From Saprospiraceae bacterium (lineage in GTDB: Bacteria > Bacteroidota > Bacteroidia > Chitinophagales > Saprospiraceae): a stretch of DNA of 64,000 nt. The position numbers and the translations under genes are program-made. Positions 53,225-62,800 of this stretch are shown here, one piece after another. Under the pieces are notes generated by a model. The model worked only from the letters and a program-made list of their open reading frames with translations. It searched no databases and was not told where the DNA came from. Positions within the stretch are counted from its first letter, which is position 1; each line of letters begins with the position of its first letter. The stretch covers positions 124,001 through 188,000 of the forward strand of contig JANQQI010000087.1 in NCBI GenBank assembly GCA_028285085.1. The letters are read 5' to 3'.

Positions 53225-53232
53225 TATATTTG
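53225..53232 (+). promoter_or_regulatory. -7 promoter element (TATATTTG) before the giant HYR gene
   Basis: TATATTTG matches TAnnTTTG and lies 49 bases before the ATG at 53281. No TTG lies at the expected -33 spacing, so the match is partial. Confidence 0.35.
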
Positions 53233-53280
53233 TAATCATCTAATAAGATTTGATTTTATTTAACATCCAAAAACAGAATT

Positions 53281-56200
53281 ATGGTTTCTACAATTACATC
53301 CCTGAACAGTAGTGCTATTCGTTCTGTACGTTCCATTTGGTACGAACGAAGAACTGTGCTTAGGGCTTCTGTAGCCTGTCTCTTGCTTTTCGTGGGCTTG
53401 TTACAGTTACAAGCCCAGACAGCACCGACCTTTACGGTCTGTCCCGGTTTTCCGGCACTACAACTCCCTGCCGGTGATGGTGGAATCGTGCTCAACAGCA
53501 CTAACATTCCTGCTTTGCTTGGCGTTACTGCCGTTGATCCCGATGGTAATGAAACAATTACCTATTCGGCATCACCTTCATCTTTTACCTGTGCGGATAT
53601 TGATCCTTTCAATCCTCGCTCTATCACCGTTACTGCAACGGATAGTGATGGTAGCGATGTTTGTAATATCAACGTCTTCATTATAGATGGCGGTCCTTTC
53701 GCGCAGTGTACGCCTATTACTATCAACCTTGATAATACCGGCAATTATACCCTGACCATGGCCGATATTAATACGCTATCGGCGGGTAGCTCAGCTTGTT
53801 CTGGTATTGCTAGTGTCACAGTAGCACCGGACATGTTCGATTGTACCGACATTGGTACGCCCGTTCAAGTTACGGTCACGGTTGAAGACAATAATACCCT
53901 AACGGCTTTCTGCCTCACAGAGGTTACTGTGCTGGACGAAGCACCAGTCGCGATGTGTGTCGCACCATTTGATCTCGCTTTGGATGGTAGTGGTAATGCT
54001 TCTATCACCACTGGCGACATTGATGACGGTAGTACCGTTGGTTCATGTAGTAGCCTTAATCTGTCATTGGATGTTACTGATTTTGATTGTACGGATATTG
54101 GTCCAAATACAGTGACCTTAACGGTAGACGATGGTAATGGTCAAACGGCCACTTGTACCACGACCGTTACTATCCAAGATAATGATGCGCCTGTAGCAAG
54201 CTGTAATGATATCACAGTCACCCTAGATGCAACGGGTAATTATACTTTAACCACTTCGGATATTAGCAATTTATCCGCAGGTACTACAGATAACTGTGAC
54301 TTTACCGTTGCGGTTAGTCAAACTAGTTTTGATTGTAGCGATACGGGAAGTCCAGTCACCGTAACGGTTACCATCACTGACGATGGTGGCAACACCGATG
54401 ACTGTATGGCTGACATCACCGTGCAAGATACCGAAGCACCTAGTGTCACCAACTGCCCTTCAAACGGTTCTACCACAACGAGCGTAGGTGGCACTGGCGA
54501 TTGTGCTGGTGATTACACCTGGACACATCCTACTTTTAGTGACAACTGCTCAGTATCAACTCTTAGCTATGAAATGACTGGTGCGACCACTGGAACTGTC
54601 GGTGTAACACCTGCAACTGGCGGTACGTCAGCAACTCAAGCCTTTAATGTAGGAACAACAACGGTAACCTATACCGCCATTGATCCTTCTTCAAATACGA
54701 ATACCAGCTGTAGTTTCACGGTCACCGTAACGGATGATGAACAGCCGGTGATTAGCGGCTGTCCAACTGATTTCAGTATTAATAATGCTGGCGGTAACTG
54801 TTTCAACACAGCTAGCTGGACACCTCCAACTGCTTCTGACAACTGCCCGGGTGTAGTTGCCGCTACGGCTGAAGCAGAAGATGAAAAGGGAAATATCATT
54901 GCGATTACCAATCCATTTTCTAATCCAAGTACTGCAGTACTGCCAGTCGGTGTGAACGTCGTTAGTTACACATTCACTGATGTAGCTGGTAATGTATCGG
55001 CTTGTACTTTTGAAGTTACTGTAATCGATACGGAAGCACCTACGGTAACCTGTCCGGGTGCGACGAATCAAGAAATCAGCAGCTGTAATGCTGCCAACGA
55101 AATGGTTCCTGATTTCCGTGCTTTAGCTTCTTACAGTGATAATTGTGGTAACGGTTATACCGTAACTCAAAGTCCTGCTCCTGGTACACTACTTAGTACG
55201 TTGAGCACTCCTGTGGATGGAGAAACTTACAATGTGACGATTACGATTACCGATAATAACTCTCTTGGACAAAGCGATGATTGTACCTTCACCGTAACTA
55301 TTGTCGAGAATGATGCACCACAGCCAAGTGTTGCGGGCGCTGTTTTGCCAACCATCAATACCGATTGTGGTCCTATCATTGTCGATGCCCCAACCGCATT
55401 GGATGCTTGTGGCAACCTGATTTGTGGTGAGCCTTTCCCTGCTACAGCGGCGACAATAGTTAATATGAACTGCGGTGGCGGCGGTGGTCCTTGTACCCCA
55501 CAAGCGACACAAACCTCTACCGATGTACCACAAGCTCTGCCGGATAACTCTGCTGGTGGTGTAACTAGTACCCTGACCATTAGCGGCATGGATCCAATTA
55601 TTGACGATGTTGATATGAATTTGGAAATCACCCATACTTGGGTTGGTGACCTGCAAGCTACTTTGACATCACCAAATGGTACCGTTATCGAATTGTTCGA
55701 TCGCCCCGGTGTTCCAGCTTCTACCTTTGGTTGTGCAGGTAATGATTTGGACGTGACTTTTGACGATGATGCTGCCAATAGTGCTACTGATTTTGAAAAT
55801 ACTTGCAATAATGCTCCAGCAATTGATGGTGATTTCCAGCCTAACGTTCCACTTAGTGCATTCAACGGTGAGAATCCAAATGGTACCTGGACTCTGTTTG
55901 TGTCTGATAATGCCGCAGGAGACCTTGGTTCAATCACAGGCTGGTCTTTAGATATTTGTACTCAAACGGCTTCTAACGAAGTCACGTCTTACGAATTCCC
56001 AGTTGGTACTTCGACTATTACCTGGATTTACGACGATGGAAATGGTAATAGTTCTTCACAACTACAACAAGTTATTGTAGCTGATGATACTACGCCACCA
56101 GATTTTGCTTGTCAGGATATCGAAGTAGAACTTGATGCTAGTGGTAATGCGATGATTGGTACGGGCGACTTGATGGCCGTATCTACCGTCACTATCACGG

Positions 56201-59200
56201 GTGGTGATACGGAAGGGAACACCATTTTTGGTGGCCCAACGGGTACTACGGATTTAACGATTACTATTCCAATGACGACCACCTTGTCATTCGACTGGGA
56301 TTACACCACAATTGATGATCCAACTTTTGACCAATTTGGTTACGTATTAAATGGTAGTTTCGTAGTACTTGCTAATGCCAATGGCCAAAGCGGTACGACC
56401 AGCGTTCCCGTAAACATGGGTGACGAATTCGCTTTCCGAGTGAATACCGCTGATAATACTTTCGGACCTGGTGTAGTGACTATTTCAAACTTCTCACCTG
56501 GTTTCAGTGGAGATTTCAGTGTTACATATTGGGACTTTACTAATGTTGATGCTGATGGTTTTGTATCCACTACTCAAAGCATGGCTTCCGATAATTGTAC
56601 AGATCCTGCCGACTTAGTATTTGATTTATCTCAGTCTAATTTCGATTGTGACGATATTGGTGAAAATATGATCACCCTTACGGTAACGGATGAAGCTGGC
56701 AATAGTGCCACTTGCATGTCGACCGTAACTGTGGTTGATAATATTGCACCATCTATTACCGGTGTTCCCTCGAACGTAACGGTAGATTGTGATAATATCC
56801 CGGCTGCACCGGGTATCAACGTTATCGGTGGTGTAAATGCTACAGATAATTGCGACGTGCCAGTGATTACTCCAAGTGAAGTATCTACTCAAACTGGTAA
56901 TGAAAATAACTGTGGCAACTACAACTACACGATTACTCGTAGCTGGTCTGCTTCAGATGACAGTGGCAATACCACCACTCTTTCGCAAGTGATTACGGTA
57001 GAAGATACCGATGCACCAACCAACCCATCATTCAACGCTGAGGCCCCAAGTGGCACCATTAGTACTGATCCAACCAGCTGTACGGCTTCTGTAAGCTTAG
57101 CACTATTGGATCTTGATGATTGTGCGCCATACTCTGCCTTGACGATTACGAACGATTCTCCACATGCTTTCACCAACGGTGCAAATGCAAGTGGTGATTA
57201 CCCTGTAGGTGCTCACACTGTAACTTTCACAGCTACTGATCCTTGCGGTAATTCTGATTCATGGCAAGTGTCCTTCACCGTTGCGGATCAAGTCGCACCA
57301 ATTGCTTCTTGCCAGAATGGTTTGACACTTGGATTGCCTTCATCTGGCATCTTGAATATTACACCAGCCTTAGTGAATAATAATAGCTTGGATAACTGCT
57401 CAGATCCTTCTGATCTGACCTTCAGTGTTAGCCCAAGTACTTTTGATTGTGATAATGCAGACGGTGTTACACAATGGCCAGTGACCTTGACCGTAACCGA
57501 TGAAGCAGGCAACTCTTCAACTTGTAACACTTTTGTCGTTGTTCAGGATAATAATGACCCAACGGCACTTTGCCAGGATGTTAGTGTGACACTCCTAGCA
57601 GACGGTACCGCAACTATCTCTGCCAACCAGGTAGATAATGGTAGTTTTGATGACTGTGACCCAGTGTTATTTTCTTATAGTGTTTCACCAAGTAGCTTTG
57701 GTTTAGGAGATGTTGGAAACAGTATTGATGTTACTTTGACCGTTTCTGATTCTTCTGGCAATACTGCTAGTTGTGATGCTACCGCTACAGTACGTTTACC
57801 TGAAACTTGTTTTGATGCAGGTACAACTGCCGGTGCCTCCGGTACGGTAGTTTCTGTTCCAGTTGTAGTTGATAGTTTCATCAACGTACAGTCTTTCCAA
57901 TTCATCGCAGTGATCGATGATAGCTCTGCGGCAGAGTTTACTGGCGTAAGTGGTGTCAGCTTGCCAGGTAGTAGTTTCACCGCTAACCTCGATGGGAATA
58001 ACGGTGATACAATTTCTATCTCTTGGTTCAACGATCAAATTCCTCCAACTCCGGTTACTTTGCCTGACGGTTCATTGATCTTCAACTTTGAAGTACTGCT
58101 GACTGGTGATGTCGGTGACTTCTCGTTGATCAATATCACGAGCAGTCCTAGCCAGAGTGTGGAAGTCATTCACGATTACAATGGTACCTTCTTCAACCTG
58201 GTGCCTTGCCTTGAAGTTGGTGCAGTAGCGATCAACAACCCAGCCATGTTAGAGGTAGCCGGTACCATTTACACAGAAGATGGTCTGGAAGTGGCCTTAG
58301 TTGATGTTACGCTAGAAAATACAAGTAACAACACCATCTTTGGTACACAAACTACTGATGTTGACGGTGCATTCAGCTTCTCCCCCGTTGGTGGTGGAAG
58401 TAACTACGAAATCACACCGTTCAAAGATATCAACTGGACGAACGGTGTAACGGCCTTTGATTTATTTACGATCCAATCGCACATCGTAGGTTTGGATACT
58501 TTGGATTCTGATTACAAGAAGATTGCAGCGAATGCTTTCCCAGATTCTAAGATTACGACCTTCGACGTGGTTCGCTTGCACCAGTTGCTGGCTAGCCTTG
58601 GTACGGTAACGCCTCCGGGTAACACCTCTTGGCGCTTTGTTCCGGCTGAATTTATGTTTGCTCCTACGGACTTAGACGATGTTCCAGCATTCGATGAGAC
58701 GAAGGAAATTCTCAGCTTGAACCAGGATTCATTGATGAATGATTTCATCGCAGTGAAAGTCGGTAACGTTGTTGGACCAGTAGATCCAACTATGTTTGGC
58801 GACGATGCAGATGATCGTTCGGACGAAACGCTGACTTTCCGCTTACAAGATCGTAGCGTGAAAGCTGGTGAAACCGTTCAGATTGACTTCCTTGCGAAAG
58901 ATTTCCGCGATATTGTTGCTTACCAGTGGTTACTAAATTTCGATGCTACGCAAATTGATTTTGTCGGTGTTGACAAAGGTCAACTACATGCATTTGGCGA
59001 GCAAAACGTGGGACAGACGTTCGAAGATCAAGGACAATTGGTAATGTTATGGTACAATACCGAAGCCGCTCAGTTGGAAGATGATGCCGTTATCTTCAGC
59101 CTGCAATTCAGTGCGCGTGAAGATATCAGCAGCTTGCAAAATCTATTTAACGTCAGCAATCAAAGCGAACTTATCGCTGGGGCTTACAAGCAAGATGGAT

Positions 59201-59520
59201 TAGCAATGGATATTCAACTGGAATACCTACAAAGCGAAAGCACAGTTGCGCAGTCTAACGGCTTCGCTCTCTTCCAGAACCAACCTAACCCATTCTTGGA
59301 TGAGACTGTGATTAGCTTCACACTACCGACCGCTACCAGCGCTAAGTTGACCATTTCGGATATTACTGGCCGCGTACTCAAAGTCATCGAAGGTGATTTT
59401 GCGGCGGGTTATAACCAAGTGACGATCAACCGTGGTGAACTATCTAGCCAAGGTGTACTGTATTATCAATTGGACACGCCTACCGATTCAGCGACTAAGA
59501 AGATGATTGCAGTTGAATAA
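53281..59520 (+). CDS. Giant T9SS surface protein with HYR-like repeats, P-domain, cohesin-like and dockerin-like modules
   Basis: A 2079-residue protein with a long signal peptide (basic N-region to 28, then SVACLLLFVGLLQLQAQ). Residues about 48-740 are repeated beta modules of the HYR/adhesion type, with recurring DNCS, FTVTVTD and TDTEAP joints. At about 745-895 is a proprotein-convertase P-domain (LEITHTWVGDLQATLTSPNG, LDICTQ). More HYR modules follow to about 1500. At 1510-1655 there is a cohesin-like domain, at 1657-1780 a CnaB-like strand region and dockerin-like helix pair (VTAFDLFTIQSHIVG, TTFDVVRLHQLLASL), and at 1849-1985 a second cohesin-like domain. A type A T9SS sorting domain (QNQPNPFLDETVISF) ends the protein. 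It is probably an adhesin or scaffold exported by the T9SS. DNA composition is Asp/Thr-codon biased. Confidence 0.88.
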   Translation: MVSTITSLNSSAIRSVRSIWYERRTVLRASVACLLLFVGLLQLQAQTAPTFTVCPGFPALQLPAGDGGIVLNSTNIPALLGVTAVDPDGNETITYSASPSSFTCADIDPFNPRSITVTATDSDGSDVCNINVFIIDGGPFAQCTPITINLDNTGNYTLTMADINTLSAGSSACSGIASVTVAPDMFDCTDIGTPVQVTVTVEDNNTLTAFCLTEVTVLDEAPVAMCVAPFDLALDGSGNASITTGDIDDGSTVGSCSSLNLSLDVTDFDCTDIGPNTVTLTVDDGNGQTATCTTTVTIQDNDAPVASCNDITVTLDATGNYTLTTSDISNLSAGTTDNCDFTVAVSQTSFDCSDTGSPVTVTVTITDDGGNTDDCMADITVQDTEAPSVTNCPSNGSTTTSVGGTGDCAGDYTWTHPTFSDNCSVSTLSYEMTGATTGTVGVTPATGGTSATQAFNVGTTTVTYTAIDPSSNTNTSCSFTVTVTDDEQPVISGCPTDFSINNAGGNCFNTASWTPPTASDNCPGVVAATAEAEDEKGNIIAITNPFSNPSTAVLPVGVNVVSYTFTDVAGNVSACTFEVTVIDTEAPTVTCPGATNQEISSCNAANEMVPDFRALASYSDNCGNGYTVTQSPAPGTLLSTLSTPVDGETYNVTITITDNNSLGQSDDCTFTVTIVENDAPQPSVAGAVLPTINTDCGPIIVDAPTALDACGNLICGEPFPATAATIVNMNCGGGGGPCTPQATQTSTDVPQALPDNSAGGVTSTLTISGMDPIIDDVDMNLEITHTWVGDLQATLTSPNGTVIELFDRPGVPASTFGCAGNDLDVTFDDDAANSATDFENTCNNAPAIDGDFQPNVPLSAFNGENPNGTWTLFVSDNAAGDLGSITGWSLDICTQTASNEVTSYEFPVGTSTITWIYDDGNGNSSSQLQQVIVADDTTPPDFACQDIEVELDASGNAMIGTGDLMAVSTVTITGGDTEGNTIFGGPTGTTDLTITIPMTTTLSFDWDYTTIDDPTFDQFGYVLNGSFVVLANANGQSGTTSVPVNMGDEFAFRVNTADNTFGPGVVTISNFSPGFSGDFSVTYWDFTNVDADGFVSTTQSMASDNCTDPADLVFDLSQSNFDCDDIGENMITLTVTDEAGNSATCMSTVTVVDNIAPSITGVPSNVTVDCDNIPAAPGINVIGGVNATDNCDVPVITPSEVSTQTGNENNCGNYNYTITRSWSASDDSGNTTTLSQVITVEDTDAPTNPSFNAEAPSGTISTDPTSCTASVSLALLDLDDCAPYSALTITNDSPHAFTNGANASGDYPVGAHTVTFTATDPCGNSDSWQVSFTVADQVAPIASCQNGLTLGLPSSGILNITPALVNNNSLDNCSDPSDLTFSVSPSTFDCDNADGVTQWPVTLTVTDEAGNSSTCNTFVVVQDNNDPTALCQDVSVTLLADGTATISANQVDNGSFDDCDPVLFSYSVSPSSFGLGDVGNSIDVTLTVSDSSGNTASCDATATVRLPETCFDAGTTAGASGTVVSVPVVVDSFINVQSFQFIAVIDDSSAAEFTGVSGVSLPGSSFTANLDGNNGDTISISWFNDQIPPTPVTLPDGSLIFNFEVLLTGDVGDFSLINITSSPSQSVEVIHDYNGTFFNLVPCLEVGAVAINNPAMLEVAGTIYTEDGLEVALVDVTLENTSNNTIFGTQTTDVDGAFSFSPVGGGSNYEITPFKDINWTNGVTAFDLFTIQSHIVGLDTLDSDYKKIAANAFPDSKITTFDVVRLHQLLASLGTVTPPGNTSWRFVPAEFMFAPTDLDDVPAFDETKEILSLNQDSLMNDFIAVKVGNVVGPVDPTMFGDDADDRSDETLTFRLQDRSVKAGETVQIDFLAKDFRDIVAYQWLLNFDATQIDFVGVDKGQLHAFGEQNVGQTFEDQGQLVMLWYNTEAAQLEDDAVIFSLQFSAREDISSLQNLFNVSNQSELIAGAYKQDGLAMDIQLEYLQSESTVAQSNGFALFQNQPNPFLDETVISFTLPTATSAKLTISDITGRVLKVIEGDFAAGYNQVTINRGELSSQGVLYYQLDTPTDSATKKMIAVE

Positions 59521-59541
59521 ACTGCTTTGAAAATACCTAAT

Positions 59542-59589
59542 AGCCAAGGAGTAATTCGAAAGGATTACTCTTTGGCTCATTTTATTTCC
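59542..59589 (+). terminator. Rho-independent terminator after the giant HYR gene
   Basis: AGCCAAGGAGTAAT (59542-59555) pairs with ATTACTCTTTGGCT (59564-59577) with one mismatch and an 8-base loop, followed by CATTTTATTTCC. It lies 21 bases after the stop codon. Confidence 0.8.
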
Positions 59590-59648
59590 AAGTGTTCTGA
59601 AAGTGAAGACTTGAAATTGATATTTGAGGTATTACGACTATTCCGACG

Positions 59649-59831
59649 ATGAAAATCCTGAAAACAGTAGCATCCACTCCAGCTTCGATTCATGATTTGA
59701 GCTGTACACTTGAACACCGTTCCAACCGACAGGTTGTGAGCTGGAACAGGAGTGAAATGCTGTTTGATTCCGTACTGCTCGGAGATAACCAGATTTGTCC
59801 ATACTGTTCCAAAAATTATCTATCCAATTAA
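59649..59831 (+). CDS. Possible small ORF (60 aa) directly before the second HYR gene
   Basis: A 60-codon ORF ends six bases before the next start codon. It contains CPYC near the C-terminus and no signal peptide. There is no other support; it may be a chance ORF in the 317-base gap (59521-59837), which otherwise holds only the terminator. Confidence 0.2.
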   Translation: MKILKTVASTPASIHDLSCTLEHRSNRQVVSWNRSEMLFDSVLLGDNQICPYCSKNYLSN

Positions 59832-59837
59832 AGAGTT

Positions 59838-62800
59838 ATGTCAAAATTTATTACTTCCATTTACATATCGTTATTGTTTTGCTGGACTGGTCTGCAGGCA
59901 CAAGTAACGATTAGTGCGCTTTCTGATAGTCCCTTAGGCTGTAACAGTAGCACCGCGCAAGTCGATGTAGTGGTGGAGAACTTTAGCAATATTGCGAGTA
60001 TGCAATTTGCGATGAGTTGGGATGCCAGTGTACTGGATTTTCAGAATGTGACCAATAATCTGCCACTTACTGACTTTTTTGTACCTAATACTTCACAAGT
60101 CAATAGTGGTATCTATTCTTTTTCCTGGGCCTCTTTCGATCTCAATGGTCTGAGCCTCAGCGATGGTGATACCCTTTTTACCTTCACTTTTGATGTCGTA
60201 GGTAATGCAGGGAGTTCGTTCGACTTCGAATTTATTGACTTGTCGGGTTTCTCCATAGAAGTCACCAGCGCTCTGTCGGGGCCACTAAATATTGGCACCG
60301 ATGTCATTTTTGCACCGACTACAATTAGTATAGAAGATAATATTGCTCCTAACCTCGCTTGTCCTGCTGATACCGTTATTTTCACCGGCACAGGTGCAGT
60401 TGGAGGCCTCACCCCCACAGCTTTTGATAACTGTGGCTTAAATAATGTGAGTTACACCCTGATGGACGCTACCACGGGTAGCGGCTCAAATGATGCTAGC
60501 GGCACCGTCTTTAATGAAGGTATCACTACGGTGACTTACACCGCTACCGATGATGCTGGAAATATGACCAATTGTAATTTTACCGTAGAGGTGCAGGATA
60601 CCTCTACAACGGATAGTGGGCTTTTGACTTTTACCCCGGTGATTAATTACGATTGTACTTCTGATACCATCACCATTGATATCATTGTGACCAATTTTGA
60701 TAGTGTAACAAGTATGCAGTTTACCATTCAATGGGATACTGCCGTAATAGATTATATTAGCAATACGTCATTTCTACCAAGTTTCCCACCTAATCCAACA
60801 TTTACCGATGAGGGACTTTTGGTTATTGTTTGGGCCACACCGCCTACTACCCCGGAAGGTATTACAGTTCCTGATGGTGATCCTATTTACACGATCCAAT
60901 ACGTTTTAGATAGTGGTATTCAAACCCCATTAGTTGATTTCGTTAGCTTACCAACGCTACAAATCGAAATTGCCCAAATGGGTTCGATCCTAACCAGCGA
61001 CCAATATGTTTTTGCCGATAATGTGCTAAACGTCAACGATACTAATCCACCCACTCAGACCAATAGCTGCCCCAACGATTTAACTGTTAATACTGACCCC
61101 GGGGCATGTGAGGCTACTGTAGGCTGGATCATTCCAACTTTTACCGATGATTGTGGCATTGATACGGTTATTGCTACTGCCATGCCGGGTACTTTTCCCG
61201 TCGGCCCAACACCCGTTTCTTACACCGCAATTGACATTGCTGGAAATTCAACCGTTTGTGAATTTTTGATCACTGTAGTTGATACTGAATTACCTGTGAT
61301 TAATGTTTGCCCGGGTGATCTTTCAGTAAGTACCGATGCCGGTACTTGCACGGCTTCACCTGCCTTGGGCACGCTCGATGCCACTGATAATTGTGGTATT
61401 GCCTCAATTACTAACGATGCTCCAACTAACTTTTCAGTAGGGCCTACCACTGTAACTTGGACCGTGACCGACGATAACGGTAATGTAGCCACTTGTACTC
61501 AAACGGTCACCGTCACGGACAATGAAGCACCAGTTATTACTAATTGCCCAGGCGATATTTCGGTAAATACTGATCCCGGCAGCTGTGATGCGACCGTCAG
61601 TTTAGGCACGCCTACTGCTACTGATAATTGTGGCGTGACATCGACTACCAATGATGCACCCACACAATTCCCTTTAGGGACTACCACTGTGACTTGGACG
61701 GTGTCTGATGCTCAAGGCAATTCCGCCACTTGTACCCAAACAGTCACCGTTACCGATAATGAAATTCCCACGATTAACTGCCCGGGCCTCGATGCTTTTG
61801 ATGCCGAAGATGGCCAGTGTAGTATTCTCGTTACCAATAATCTCGCGCCGCTGACCAGTGATAATTGTGGCGTGGCCTCAGTGACTTATACCATCACTGG
61901 CGCGACCACCGGCAGTGGCAATAACGATGCAACGAATACCGTATTCAACGTCGGCTTCAGTACTTTGACTTATACCGTAATCGACGATAATGGCAATACC
62001 AATACTTGCTCAGTAATGGTGCAAGTGAACGATAACCAAGTGCCAGAGCTCACTTGTCCGAATGATACCGTCATCTTCGTTCCGGCCAGTGTCACGGATA
62101 CCATGATTTTTAACCTCACTCCTACCGCTACGGATAACTGTGAAATTGCAAGTTTGACTTATACGCTTAGTGGTGGCTTAGGTAGTGGGAATAACGATGC
62201 GAGCGGTACGAGTTTCCCTCAAGGCACCACCACGGTAACTTACACCGTAACGGATACCGTAGGGAATACCCAAGATTGCAGCTTCGATGTAACGATCAAT
62301 CCTGTAACAACTCAGCTTATTGGCTGTCCTGCCGATCAAACGGTAGACAACGACCTTGGCGTCTGTGGTGCAGTAGTCAACGGTATCGCACCAGTGTTAC
62401 TCATTCCAACCGCCAACATTGATACCTTATATTATACGTTGAGCGCGCCTACCAGTGGAAATGGGGAAAACGATGCGAGTGGTACGCTCTTTAATTTAGG
62501 TACAACGACCGTTGAATATTTTATAGAAGACATTTTTGGCAACACCGATAATTGTAGTTTCACCGTTACGGTGAACGATACAGAAGCGCCAACGTGGTCA
62601 AATTGTCCGCTTAATTTAAGCGTTGAGGTCAATACCGATGATTGCCGTGCAGAAGTGAGCTGGGCGATTCCTATCCCGGCAGACAATTGTGGTATCTTCC
62701 AAGTTATTCCAAGTCATGCGCCGGGAGATACTTTCCCGCTTGGCACCACCACGGTTACTTACGTTGCCTTCGACGCCGCAAATAATTTCGGTACCTGTAG

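Larger units (their letters stand above)
52619..53280. other. 662-base intergenic region with a 21-base direct repeat
   Basis: An AT-rich spacer between two divergent genes. A 21-base sequence beginning TATCTATTAGAATCTCTA occurs identically at 52872-52892 and 53160-53180. A TATATTTG box lies at 53225. A 70-codon ORF at 52935-53147 lies between the repeats, but it lacks protein-like character and I do not annotate it. Confidence 0.7.

Noticed and set aside
54669-58748. Long minus-strand ORFs inside the giant HYR gene (for example 55227-55937)
   Set aside because: They are rich in Val/Ser/Thr as expected when Asp/Thr-rich repeats are read backwards; the sense gene is continuous with signal and sorting domains.
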